DNA from: UBA7672 sp038326205
GTDB taxonomy: Bacteria > Pseudomonadota > Alphaproteobacteria > Caulobacterales > Hyphomonadaceae
Reading direction: 5' to 3'
Assembly (NCBI GenBank): GCA_038326205.1
Contig: JBBQJV010000011.1
Span: forward strand, 7,016-71,015
DNA length: 64,000 bases
The notes beneath the pieces were generated by a model. The model was not told the origin of the DNA. It did no database searches and saw only the letters and a program-made list of their open reading frames with translations. The stretch's first letter is position 1. Each line of letters opens with the position of its first letter. Positions 36,412-44,204 of this stretch are shown here, in pieces. A program made the position numbers and the translations under genes.

Positions 36412-36762
36412 ATGAAACGTCATCTGCGTTTTGCTTCTGCGCTTGGGTCCGGCATGCTGGGGGCCTGCGCGCTCGTGATTGCCGGTTGTTCGCGTGCGCC
36501 AGTGTCCTACGAGGCGGGGATCGACACCGCCGGCATGGATACCACCGTGAAGCCGGGCGACGATTTCTTCGCTTACGCCATTGGCGCGTGGGACAAGGCG
36601 ACGGAAATTCCAGCCGACCGCTCGACCTGGGGCGGCAATGCGATCCTCGGCGAAAAGGTCAGCAAAGATGTTGCAGCGTTGATCGAGGGGGCTGCTGCGT
36701 CCAAGCCGAAGGCGGGATCGGAGGCAGGGCTCCGAATCCGGGTTAACGCGCATGAACGTTGA
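36412..36762 (+). pseudogene. 5' remnant of an M13-family metallopeptidase, cut by an IS element
   Basis: The first about 105 codons encode a lipoprotein signal (LVIAGC, Cys26) and the typical M13 start GMDTTVKPGDDFFAYAIGAWD, then STWGGNAILGEKVSKDVAAL. After KAGSEA the frame enters the insertion sequence (about 36727) and stops at 36762. The zinc-binding HExxH half of the peptidase, expected another 550 or so residues on, is not found beyond the element. The gene is therefore truncated and its rest lost. Confidence 0.86.
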
Positions 36763-37896
36763 GGATGGCTGCGAGGTAGTTGAGGTTCCAGCCGGCGATT
36801 TTGCGACGAAGCTTGATGCTGGTTCTTTTTGGGGCGGGCGGCTTGTTGGTCTTTCTGCGAAGTCCTGATCGTTGAGGTCTAATGTCTTCCGGGGCTTGGC
36901 GCGTGAGGTTGATGGCAAAATGCCGGACCACGGCCATGTTCTTTGCGCCGTGTCCTTTTCGCAGCCTTGATTGATCTTCATTGTAGACGACATCGAGGGT
37001 CCAGTGCAGCTGGTTCTCGATGCGCCAATGCCCTCGAATGATCTCAGCGACGCGTTTGGCGCCGGCTTTGGCTGATGAAATGAAGTAGCGGGCGTCCGAG
37101 CGGGCGGAGCATTTGAGTTGGGTTTGGCTCGTCACTTTGATGATGGAGGCGACGTCTGGAAGGCGCAGTTCGCCCGGAAAGCGGCGGTCCCCATCAAGCC
37201 AGTTTACTCCGAGCGTCACCGTGACCTCGCGCTCTTCGATGCGGCCAAGCCCCTTGTCGACCTCGCGAAAATGATCGAGCTCCGCCTCGGATGCTTGGGA
37301 AAAGAAGGCCTCGATCTCGTCCCGCAGGGTGGGCTGGTTGCCTTTGACAGCGAGACGATAGTCCGCTCCGGCGGCTCGGATGCTGTTTGCGATCGTTGCG
37401 TTGCAGGCGATCGCATCGATCGTGACCACCGCCCCCTTCAGTCCGCCATCTGCAGCCAGGCGCTCCAATAACACGGGGATGGCCGACAGTTCCTTGGATT
37501 TGTCCGCGACGGCCTCCTGTCCGAGCACCAGACCGCTGGTTGTCGCGAAGGCTGAGACGAGGTGAAGGGCTGGCTGGTCACACTTACGATCATGGCTACG
37601 CCGCAACGTTTTGCCGTCGATGGCGACAAGGTCAGGGTGATCTGGCCAGCAGCTGCGCACCCAATCGGCGATTGTCCCGCACACGCTGAGAAGCAGGATC
37701 TCCGACAACCGGTAGGCCACCCGATGCGGCGTTCGAGCATCCTCGATGATCGATAGATGGTCCAACAAGACAGCAAGGCGCGAGCGCTCCCCAAACTCTG
37801 CTGGCCCAAGATCCGTGGCGGTGCTCCGATTCAAACCACCAATAGATTCAGCACATGCGCCAGCCGTAAATCGCCGTTAACCCGAGTTCAGGGACC
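36727..37896 (-). mobile_element. ISAs1-family insertion sequence
   Basis: An element of about 1.17 kb. Imperfect terminal inverted repeats lie at 36727-36748 and 37875-37896; 17 of 22 positions match, and both end inward in CGGGTTAACG. The single gene is an ISAs1/H-repeat transposase on the minus strand. No direct target repeat of 8-10 bp is visible in the flanks, and the left flank gene does not resume on the right. This suggests a deletion or rearrangement next to the element after insertion. Confidence 0.8.
36743..37834 (-). CDS. ISAs1-family transposase with an internal deletion
   Basis: A 363-residue DDE transposase. The catalytic acids are recognisable in LVAIDGKTLRRS, VVTIDAIACN and HWRIENQLHWTLDVVYNED. 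Between LLLSVCGTIA and DWVRSCWPDHPDLVAI about 50 residues usual in the family are missing in frame. The missing stretch lies in the N-terminal associated domain ahead of the first Asp. The stop codon lies within the left terminal repeat. It is probably inactive, though the frame is open. Confidence 0.88.
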   Translation of the reverse strand: MNRSTATDLGPAEFGERSRLAVLLDHLSIIEDARTPHRVAYRLSEILLLSVCGTIADWVRSCWPDHPDLVAIDGKTLRRSHDRKCDQPALHLVSAFATTSGLVLGQEAVADKSKELSAIPVLLERLAADGGLKGAVVTIDAIACNATIANSIRAAGADYRLAVKGNQPTLRDEIEAFFSQASEAELDHFREVDKGLGRIEEREVTVTLGVNWLDGDRRFPGELRLPDVASIIKVTSQTQLKCSARSDARYFISSAKAGAKRVAEIIRGHWRIENQLHWTLDVVYNEDQSRLRKGHGAKNMAVVRHFAINLTRQAPEDIRPQRSGLRRKTNKPPAPKRTSIKLRRKIAGWNLNYLAAILNVHAR

Positions 37897-37968
37897 TGGG
37901 CCTTCCAGACGGGGGCTCGACAGGCCGATCCGGACCGCCTATAGGCCCTCTCGAACTAGTTCTCACAT

Positions 37969-38004
37969 CGAAGCGGCGGCCCCGGGAACTGGGCCGCCGC
38001 TTCG
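37969..38004. terminator. Strong GC hairpin upstream of rimP
   Basis: CGAAGCGGCGGCCC at 37969-37982 pairs perfectly with GGGCCGCCGCTTCG at 37991-38004 around an 8-base loop. It ends 60 bases before rimP. Without a T tract it may be a terminator relic of lost upstream sequence or a leader structure of the rimP-nusA operon, which is autoregulated by NusA in other bacteria. Confidence 0.55.
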
Positions 38005-38064
38005 CATTTACGGCCCGATTTATCGTCTAATTTTCGGCCAAAAGCCAAAGGATACGCACCCCTT

Positions 38065-38733
38065 ATGCGGGCGCTGAGCGAACTCGAAATGCGCATCCTC
38101 GACATGGTCGAGCCCGTGGCCTCAGGCCTTGGCCTCGAAATCGTGCGCGTGCGTGTGATGGGGGGGGATACCCCGACGCTGCAGATCATGGCCGAGCGGC
38201 CCGACGGTACGATGACTGTGGCGGCGTGTGCAAAATTCAGCCGGGCGATCTCGCCACTGCTGGAAACCGAAGACCCGATCTCCAGCGAGTATCACCTCGA
38301 AGTATCGAGCCCCGGGATCGATCGGCCGCTAACGCGCGTGGGCGATTTTGCCAAATGGATCGGCCACGAAGTGAAGGTCGAACTGGCAACGCCGGGCCCC
38401 GATGGCCGCAAGCGTTTCCATGGCTCGATCGTCAGCGAGGCAGCTGGCGTGGTTGAACTGGCGCTCAAGGACGGTGGCGCGGCCAAGCTCATCATTGCCG
38501 ACATGGCCAAAGCGACCATGGTGCTCACCGACAAGCTGATCCAGGCCGCGCGCGCGAAAGCGCCGATGACCGAAGCGATCGACGAAGAGGACATCGGCGA
38601 AGAGGGCGAGGACGATATCGTCGGCCTTGGCGAAGAAACCGAAGAAGACTTCGACGATCTCGAAGTTGACGAAGAATTTGAAACGGAGTCGGACGACGGG
38701 GATGAACACCCCGACGCCGACGCAAAGGAGTAG
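38065..38733 (+). CDS. rimP: Ribosome maturation factor RimP with an acidic tail
   Basis: RimP (222 residues) helps assemble the 30S subunit. The N-terminal domain has EPVASGLGLEIVRVRVMGGDTPTLQI, and SSEYHLEVSSPGIDRPLTR is the family signature. The last about 60 residues are extremely acidic (EEDIGEEGEDDIVGLGEE and onward), well beyond the common length of about 150-170. It is the first gene of rimP-nusA-ylxR-infB, with three bases to nusA. Confidence 0.95.
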   Translation: MRALSELEMRILDMVEPVASGLGLEIVRVRVMGGDTPTLQIMAERPDGTMTVAACAKFSRAISPLLETEDPISSEYHLEVSSPGIDRPLTRVGDFAKWIGHEVKVELATPGPDGRKRFHGSIVSEAAGVVELALKDGGAAKLIIADMAKATMVLTDKLIQAARAKAPMTEAIDEEDIGEEGEDDIVGLGEETEEDFDDLEVDEEFETESDDGDEHPDADAKE

Positions 38734-38736
38734 GGA

Positions 38737-40452
38737 ATGGCAAGCGGCCCAGTTTCGGCAAACAAGCTCGAAATCCTGCAGATCGCCAACGCGGTTGCGG
38801 CGGAAAAGAACATCGACAAGCGCATCGTGCTTGAGGCGATGGAAGAGGCGATCCAGAAGGCCGCGCGTTCGCGCTATGGCCTCGAGCACGACATCCGCGC
38901 CGAGATCAACCCGGATTCGGGCGACACCAAGCTGTGGCGCGTTCAAACCATCGTCGAGACGGTCGAGAACCCGGTCACCCAGCTGACGTTGGATGAAGCC
39001 AAGAAAATGGATTCCGACGCCGAAATCGGTAACGAATTCCGGGAGGAACTGCCGCCGTTCGAATTCGGACGTGTCGCGGCCCAGACGGCGAAACAGGTCA
39101 TCACGGGCAAGGTCCGCGAAGCCGAACGCCACCGCCAGTACAATGACTTCAAGGACCGCGTCGGCGAGATCATCAACGGCACCGTGAAGCGCGTCGAGTA
39201 CGGCCATGTGATCGTCGATCTCGGCAAGGCCGAGGGCGTCATCCGCCGCAACGATGCGATCCCGCGCGAGAACTTCAACACCGGCGACCGCGTTCGCTCG
39301 TATCTCTACAAAGTTTCTGCTGAAGCCAAGGGCCCGCAGATCTTTCTGAGCCGCGCCCACCCGAGCTTCATGATCGCGTTGTTCGCGCAGGAAGTTCCGG
39401 AAGTCTACGAAGGCGTCATCGAGATCAAGGCCTGCGCCCGCGATCCGGGTTCGCGCGCCAAGATCGGCGTGTTCAGCCATGATAATTCCATTGATCCAGT
39501 AGGAGCTTGCGTCGGCATGCGCGGTGCGCGCGTGCAGGCGGTTGTGTCGGAGTTGGGCGGCGAGAAGATCGACATCATTCCGTGGTCCGGCGACGACGCG
39601 ACCTTCATCGTCAACGCGCTGCAGCCGGCCGAAGTCTCCAAGGTTGTGATCGACGAAGAAGAAGGCCGCGTGGAAGTGGTCGTCGAGGAGAGCCAGTTCC
39701 CGCTCGCCATCGGCCGCCGTGGCCAGAACGTGCGTCTCGCCTCGCAGCTGACCGGTTGGCAGATCGACCTGATGACGGAAACCGCGGATAGCGAGCGCCG
39801 TCAGCGCGAATTCAAGGAGCGCACCGACCTGTTCCAGAAGGCGCTCGACGCCGACGAAACGCTGGCCCAGCTGCTGGCCTCGGAAGGCTTCGAGACGGTC
39901 GAAGAGATCGCCTATGTCGAGATCGAGGAGCTTGCCACGATCGAAGGCTTTGACGAGGAGGTCGCTGGCGAGCTGCAGGAGCGCGCCCGCGAATATCTCG
40001 AAAAGCTCACGGCTGAACTTGTCGCGAAACGCCGCGAACTCGGCGTCACCGATGAAGTGGCGGAGATGGAAGGCGTGACGCCGCAAATGGCGGTGAAGTT
40101 CGGCGAGAACGACGTCAAGACGATCGAAGACCTTGCAGGTCTGGTGCCGGACGACCTCGTTGGCTGGAAAGAACCCGGACCGGACGGCAAACCCAAATTT
40201 GTGCCGGGCCTGCTGGTCAAGAACGAGATGAACCGCGAAGACGCGGAACTCTTCATCCTCAAGGCGCGCGTCGTGGCTGGCTGGGTCGAACCCCAGGCGC
40301 TCGAAGATGCGCTGGCTGCCCGCGCTGCTGCGCTGGATGCTGAAGAGGCCGAACTCGATGCTGCTTCCGGCGACAAGCCCGGCGACGCCCGCACCCGCGG
40401 CGACGAACTGTTCAACCTCAAGGGGGCCAATGCCGGCTCAACCGAACAGTGA
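38737..40452 (+). CDS. nusA: Transcription termination/antitermination protein NusA
   Basis: NusA (571 residues) binds RNA polymerase and controls pausing, termination and antitermination. It has the N-terminal polymerase-binding domain, an S1 domain (INGTVKRVEYGHVIVDLGKAEG), KH domains (DPVGACVGMRGARVQAV and LAIGRRGQNVRLASQLTGW), and C-terminal helix-hairpin-helix acidic repeats. Length is typical for alphaproteobacteria. A GGAG site (cgcaaaggag) precedes the ATG. It overlaps the next gene by 23 bases. Confidence 0.97.
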   Translation: MASGPVSANKLEILQIANAVAAEKNIDKRIVLEAMEEAIQKAARSRYGLEHDIRAEINPDSGDTKLWRVQTIVETVENPVTQLTLDEAKKMDSDAEIGNEFREELPPFEFGRVAAQTAKQVITGKVREAERHRQYNDFKDRVGEIINGTVKRVEYGHVIVDLGKAEGVIRRNDAIPRENFNTGDRVRSYLYKVSAEAKGPQIFLSRAHPSFMIALFAQEVPEVYEGVIEIKACARDPGSRAKIGVFSHDNSIDPVGACVGMRGARVQAVVSELGGEKIDIIPWSGDDATFIVNALQPAEVSKVVIDEEEGRVEVVVEESQFPLAIGRRGQNVRLASQLTGWQIDLMTETADSERRQREFKERTDLFQKALDADETLAQLLASEGFETVEEIAYVEIEELATIEGFDEEVAGELQERAREYLEKLTAELVAKRRELGVTDEVAEMEGVTPQMAVKFGENDVKTIEDLAGLVPDDLVGWKEPGPDGKPKFVPGLLVKNEMNREDAELFILKARVVAGWVEPQALEDALAARAAALDAEEAELDAASGDKPGDARTRGDELFNLKGANAGSTEQ

Positions 40453-41242
40453 TGAGCCTTTAGCCGCCCTCGACGCGGTTGAAACCGACGCGGGTCCGCC
40501 CCGCGCCGGCAAGGCCGCATCGCGTGATCCTGAGCGTCGCTGCATCGTTACGATGGAGCGACGGCCGCAGGCGCAGTTGATCCGCTTTGTCCTGTCGCCC
40601 GATGCGCAGGTGACGCCGGATATTGCCGCCCGTCTGCCGGGCAGGGGCGCATGGGTGACCGCGAACCGCGAAACGATCGACCTTGCCGCCAAGCGCGGCG
40701 CCTTCGCGCGCGCTTTCAAGGCGCAGGTGAAGCTGCCACCCGACCTGTCTGCACAGGCCGAATCCATGCTGGTGCGCCGGGCGCTCGACATGCTGGGGCT
40801 GGCAAAAAGGTCCAGCGAACTTATCTTGGGCTTTGAACAGGTGCGGGAGGCTATCCGGGAAAGCCGACCCGCCTGCCTCCTCGCCGCCTCTGAAGCTTCC
40901 GAAGACCAGCGCGGCAAGGTCCTCGCGCTTGTCCGTGGGCTCTACAGCCCCTTGCCGGGCGAAAACCCCGGAAAACGGGGACTTCCGCCGGCTACTGACT
41001 GCTTTTCGGGTGACGAAATGGGCATGGCCTTGGGGCGTGAGCGTGTGGTACACGCTTGCCTCAAACAAGGCCGCATAGCGCACACCTGGATGGGAGAGCT
41101 GGCAAGGCTTTCCGGCTTCCGGCGTGTCTGGTTGCCGGGATGGCAGCCTGTCTCCGCTCCCGAACTGGGCGCAAGCGGGCAAGAAATTGAAGACTCAGAG
41201 GCCCGTGGCTCCGGGGAATCTACTCCGGACTCTCAGGCGTGA
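40430..41242 (+). CDS. ylxR: YlxR-type RNA-binding protein with L7Ae-like second domain
   Basis: A 270-residue protein. A DUF448/YlxR domain (DPERRCIVTMERRPQAQLIR, then GRGAWVTANRE) is followed by an L7Ae/eL8-like domain (ALDMLGLAKRSSELILGFEQV, then RPACLLAASEASEDQRGKV). This fusion is normal in alphaproteobacteria. It probably binds RNA or RNase P/ribosome components. The ATG at 40430 lies within the 3' end of nusA. The C-terminal about 50 residues are low-complexity. Confidence 0.92.
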   Translation: MPAQPNSDEPLAALDAVETDAGPPRAGKAASRDPERRCIVTMERRPQAQLIRFVLSPDAQVTPDIAARLPGRGAWVTANRETIDLAAKRGAFARAFKAQVKLPPDLSAQAESMLVRRALDMLGLAKRSSELILGFEQVREAIRESRPACLLAASEASEDQRGKVLALVRGLYSPLPGENPGKRGLPPATDCFSGDEMGMALGRERVVHACLKQGRIAHTWMGELARLSGFRRVWLPGWQPVSAPELGASGQEIEDSEARGSGESTPDSQA

Positions 41243-41271
41243 ATCCTATCGACTGCAAATGAAGTGAGTGA

Positions 41272-44076
41272 ATGAGCGATACAAAAGACACGGACAACAC
41301 TGGCCGCCGCCCGCTTTCGATCAAGCGGTCGGATACGGGCACCGTGAAGCAAAGCTTCTCGCATGGCCGGTCCAAGCAGGTTGTCGTCGAGACCAAGAAA
41401 AAGCGCGTCGTGGTCGCCCCCGGCTCGCAGCCCAAGGTCGTGCGCCCGGCAGAGCCGGTAGCGCCTGCTGCTGCGCCGACCGAGAAGCCTGCGGCAAAAG
41501 CTGCGCCAGTCAGCGCCGCGAGGGAAGCGATTCAGAAATCCGGCTTCTCTGAAGCGGAGCTGAAAGCGCGCCAGGCCGCTCTTGCCCAGCGCCGCGTCGA
41601 CGAAGAACGCCGCAAGGTCGAACAGGAAGCGGTTGACGAAGCCAATCGCCGCCGCGCCGATGAAGCGCGTCGCCTGGCTGAAGAAGAAAAGCGCCGCCTC
41701 GAGGCTGGCCCTGCCAGTCCGCAAGCACCGCCCGAAGACGATGATGGTGGCTCCGGCCGCTTCTCGCGAGGCGATCGTGGCGGCCGCAGCACTGTTGCAC
41801 CGCGTACGGGCGCCACCAGCTTCAGCGGTGATCGCGCCGCTGCTCCGCGTGGTCCGGGCGGCGCTGTGCGCGTGCGTCCTGATGCTGCTCCGCGTGGACC
41901 GGGTGGTCCCGGCGGAGCACGTCCAGGTGGTTTCAGCGGTGATCGTGGCCCGCCCCGTCCGGGCGGTCCCGGCGCTGCGGCTCGTGGTCCGGGTGGACCT
42001 GGCCGTGGCCCCGCTGGCGGCCCACGTCCGCTTGCCCCGCTCGATACCGATGATCTGACGCCGCTGAGCGAACTCGGCGGACGCGTGAAGCGGGTCAAGA
42101 CCAGTGGCGATGACGCTCCTGGCGGCGACGCCCGGGCAGTACGCAAGGACGAACCGAAACGCCGTCAGGGCAGGCTGACGATCTCGGCAGCTCTCGGCGA
42201 TGATGAGGACAAGCAGCGTTCCTACGCCGCCGTGAAGCGCGCCCGCGAACGCGAGCGCGAACGTCGTCTCAAGATGGCGGGCGGCTCAGAGAAAGTATCC
42301 CGCGAAGTCGTCCTGCCGGAATCGATCACGGTGGCCGACCTCGCCAACCGCATGAGCGAGCGTCAGGCCGACGTTGTGAAATTCATGATGCAGCAGGGCG
42401 AACTCGTTCGCTCGACCGACGTGCTGGATGCGGACACCGCCCAGCTCATCGTCGAGGAGTTTGGCCACACCGTGAAACGTGTTGCAGAATCCGACGTCGA
42501 GATCGGCCTCGAAGGTCATGAGGACATCGACGACCATCTCGAGTCGCGTCCGCCCGTCGTGACCGTCATGGGCCACGTCGACCACGGCAAGACGTCGCTG
42601 CTCGACGCCATGCGCCAGACCGACGTCGTGTCGGGCGAGGCCGGCGGCATCACGCAGCACATCGGCGCCTATCAGGTCCAGCTCAAGTCGGGAGAGAAGA
42701 TCACCTTCCTCGACACGCCGGGTCACGCAGCCTTCTCGTCCATGCGCGCCCGCGGCGCCAACGCCACAGACATCGTCATCCTCGTGGTGGCGGCGGACGA
42801 TGGTGTGATGCCGCAGACGATCGAGGCGATCCAGCATGCGAAAGCTGCCGGTGCGCCGATCATCGTGGCGGTCAACAAGATTGACAAGCATGACGCCAAG
42901 CCGGAAAATGTGTTGACGCAGCTCCTGCAATACGACGTGCAGGTTGAAGCCATGGGCGGCCAGACGCCGGCTGTGTTCGTCTCGGCTCTCAAGAAGACCG
43001 GCCTTGACGAACTCACCGACACGATCACGGCGCTCGCCGAGATTCTCGAGCTCAAGGCCAATGCAGATCGCGACGCCGACGGCGTGGTGATCGAATCCAA
43101 GCTCGACAAGGGCCGTGGCCCGGTCGCGACCGTGCTGGTCAAGCGCGGCACCCTCAAGCGTGGCGACATTGTTGTCGCCGGGGCCCAGTGGGGCCGCGTG
43201 AAAGCGCTCAACAATGAGCGTGGCCAGCTGGTCGATGTGGCTTTGCCGGCGACGCCGGTTGAAGTCCTCGGCCTTGATGGCGCGCCCGATCCGGGTGACC
43301 AGATCGTAGTCGTCGATAGCGAAGCTCGCGCCCGCGAGATCACCGACTATCGCGTCCGCACCAAGCGCAACAAGACGGGTCCTGCGCAACGGGCGGGTAC
43401 GTCGCTTGAACAAATGCTTTCGCGTCTCAAGGAAGGCGGCACGGCCGCTGGCGGCGGCCTCAAGGAGGCAGCCTTCCTCGTCAAGGGCGACGTTCAGGGT
43501 TCAGTCGAGGCGATCACACAATCGCTCGAGAAACTGTCCACAGACGAGGTCCGCGCGCGCGTGGTTCTCGGCGCAGTTGGTGGTATTTCGGAGAGCGACG
43601 TGCAGCTCGCCATCTCGGCTGGCACCCCGATCATCGCGTTCAACGTCCGCGCCAACAAGCAGGCGCGCGAACTGGCTGAACGTGAAGGCGTGGAGATCCG
43701 GTATTACTCGATCATCTACAATCTGATCGACGACGTGAAGAACACGCTTTCGGGCATGCTGCCGCCGGAACGTCGCGAGACATTCCTCGGCTACGCTGAA
43801 ATTCTGCAGGTCTTCAATATCTCGAAGGCTGGCAAGGTTGCGGGTTGCCGCGTCTCCGAAGGCGTCGTTCGCAAGGGTTCGGGCGTCCGCCTTCTGCGCG
43901 ACAACGTGGTCATCCACGAAGGCACGCTCTCGGTCCTGAAACGCTTCAAGGACGAAGTCCCCGAGGTGAAGCAGGGCATGGAATGCGGCATGGCCTTCGC
44001 TAACTACCAGGACATCCGCGAAGGCGACCAGATCGAATGCTTCCAAGTGGAACTGATCGAGCGCCATCTCGACTAG
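41272..44076 (+). CDS. infB: Translation initiation factor IF-2
   Basis: IF-2 (934 residues) places initiator tRNA on the 30S subunit. The N-terminal region has an IF2 assembly motif, a charged coiled stretch (about 85-145), and a long Arg-Gly-Pro repeat region (about 160-265, units like RGPGG). The GTPase domain starts with GHVDHGKT at 434-441, with DTPGHAAF and NKIDK motifs. Domains II-IV follow to FQVELIERHLD. It ends the operon and is followed by a good terminator. rbfA, often next, is 7.5 kb away here. Confidence 0.98.
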   Translation: MSDTKDTDNTGRRPLSIKRSDTGTVKQSFSHGRSKQVVVETKKKRVVVAPGSQPKVVRPAEPVAPAAAPTEKPAAKAAPVSAAREAIQKSGFSEAELKARQAALAQRRVDEERRKVEQEAVDEANRRRADEARRLAEEEKRRLEAGPASPQAPPEDDDGGSGRFSRGDRGGRSTVAPRTGATSFSGDRAAAPRGPGGAVRVRPDAAPRGPGGPGGARPGGFSGDRGPPRPGGPGAAARGPGGPGRGPAGGPRPLAPLDTDDLTPLSELGGRVKRVKTSGDDAPGGDARAVRKDEPKRRQGRLTISAALGDDEDKQRSYAAVKRARERERERRLKMAGGSEKVSREVVLPESITVADLANRMSERQADVVKFMMQQGELVRSTDVLDADTAQLIVEEFGHTVKRVAESDVEIGLEGHEDIDDHLESRPPVVTVMGHVDHGKTSLLDAMRQTDVVSGEAGGITQHIGAYQVQLKSGEKITFLDTPGHAAFSSMRARGANATDIVILVVAADDGVMPQTIEAIQHAKAAGAPIIVAVNKIDKHDAKPENVLTQLLQYDVQVEAMGGQTPAVFVSALKKTGLDELTDTITALAEILELKANADRDADGVVIESKLDKGRGPVATVLVKRGTLKRGDIVVAGAQWGRVKALNNERGQLVDVALPATPVEVLGLDGAPDPGDQIVVVDSEARAREITDYRVRTKRNKTGPAQRAGTSLEQMLSRLKEGGTAAGGGLKEAAFLVKGDVQGSVEAITQSLEKLSTDEVRARVVLGAVGGISESDVQLAISAGTPIIAFNVRANKQARELAEREGVEIRYYSIIYNLIDDVKNTLSGMLPPERRETFLGYAEILQVFNISKAGKVAGCRVSEGVVRKGSGVRLLRDNVVIHEGTLSVLKRFKDEVPEVKQGMECGMAFANYQDIREGDQIECFQVELIERHLD

Positions 44077-44102
44077 TCTCTGCTGCACTCGCACACGTCA
44101 GG

Positions 44103-44134
44103 AACCCCGGAGCTCGCCTCCGGGGTTTCGTTTT
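44103..44134 (+). terminator. Rho-independent terminator after infB
   Basis: AACCCCGGAG (44103-44112), a 5-base loop and CTCCGGGGTT (44118-44127) form a perfect stem. It is followed by TCGTTTT, 27 bases after the infB stop. Confidence 0.9.
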
Positions 44135-44204
44135 ATGCGCGACAACGCAAACGGCGGCGCTAGTCTCCTACCAAACAAGAAGACTCACCGGAGGGAGGAT
44201 CATC

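Noticed and set aside
38329..40086. A 585-codon open frame on the minus strand over rimP and nusA
   Set aside because: It is antisense to two intact, recognisable genes and its residues (many His, Arg, Asp) show the usual bias of reverse-frame reading in GC-rich DNA.
42286..43413. A 375-codon minus-strand frame inside infB
   Set aside because: Antisense to the IF-2 GTPase domain; composition is that of a shadow frame.
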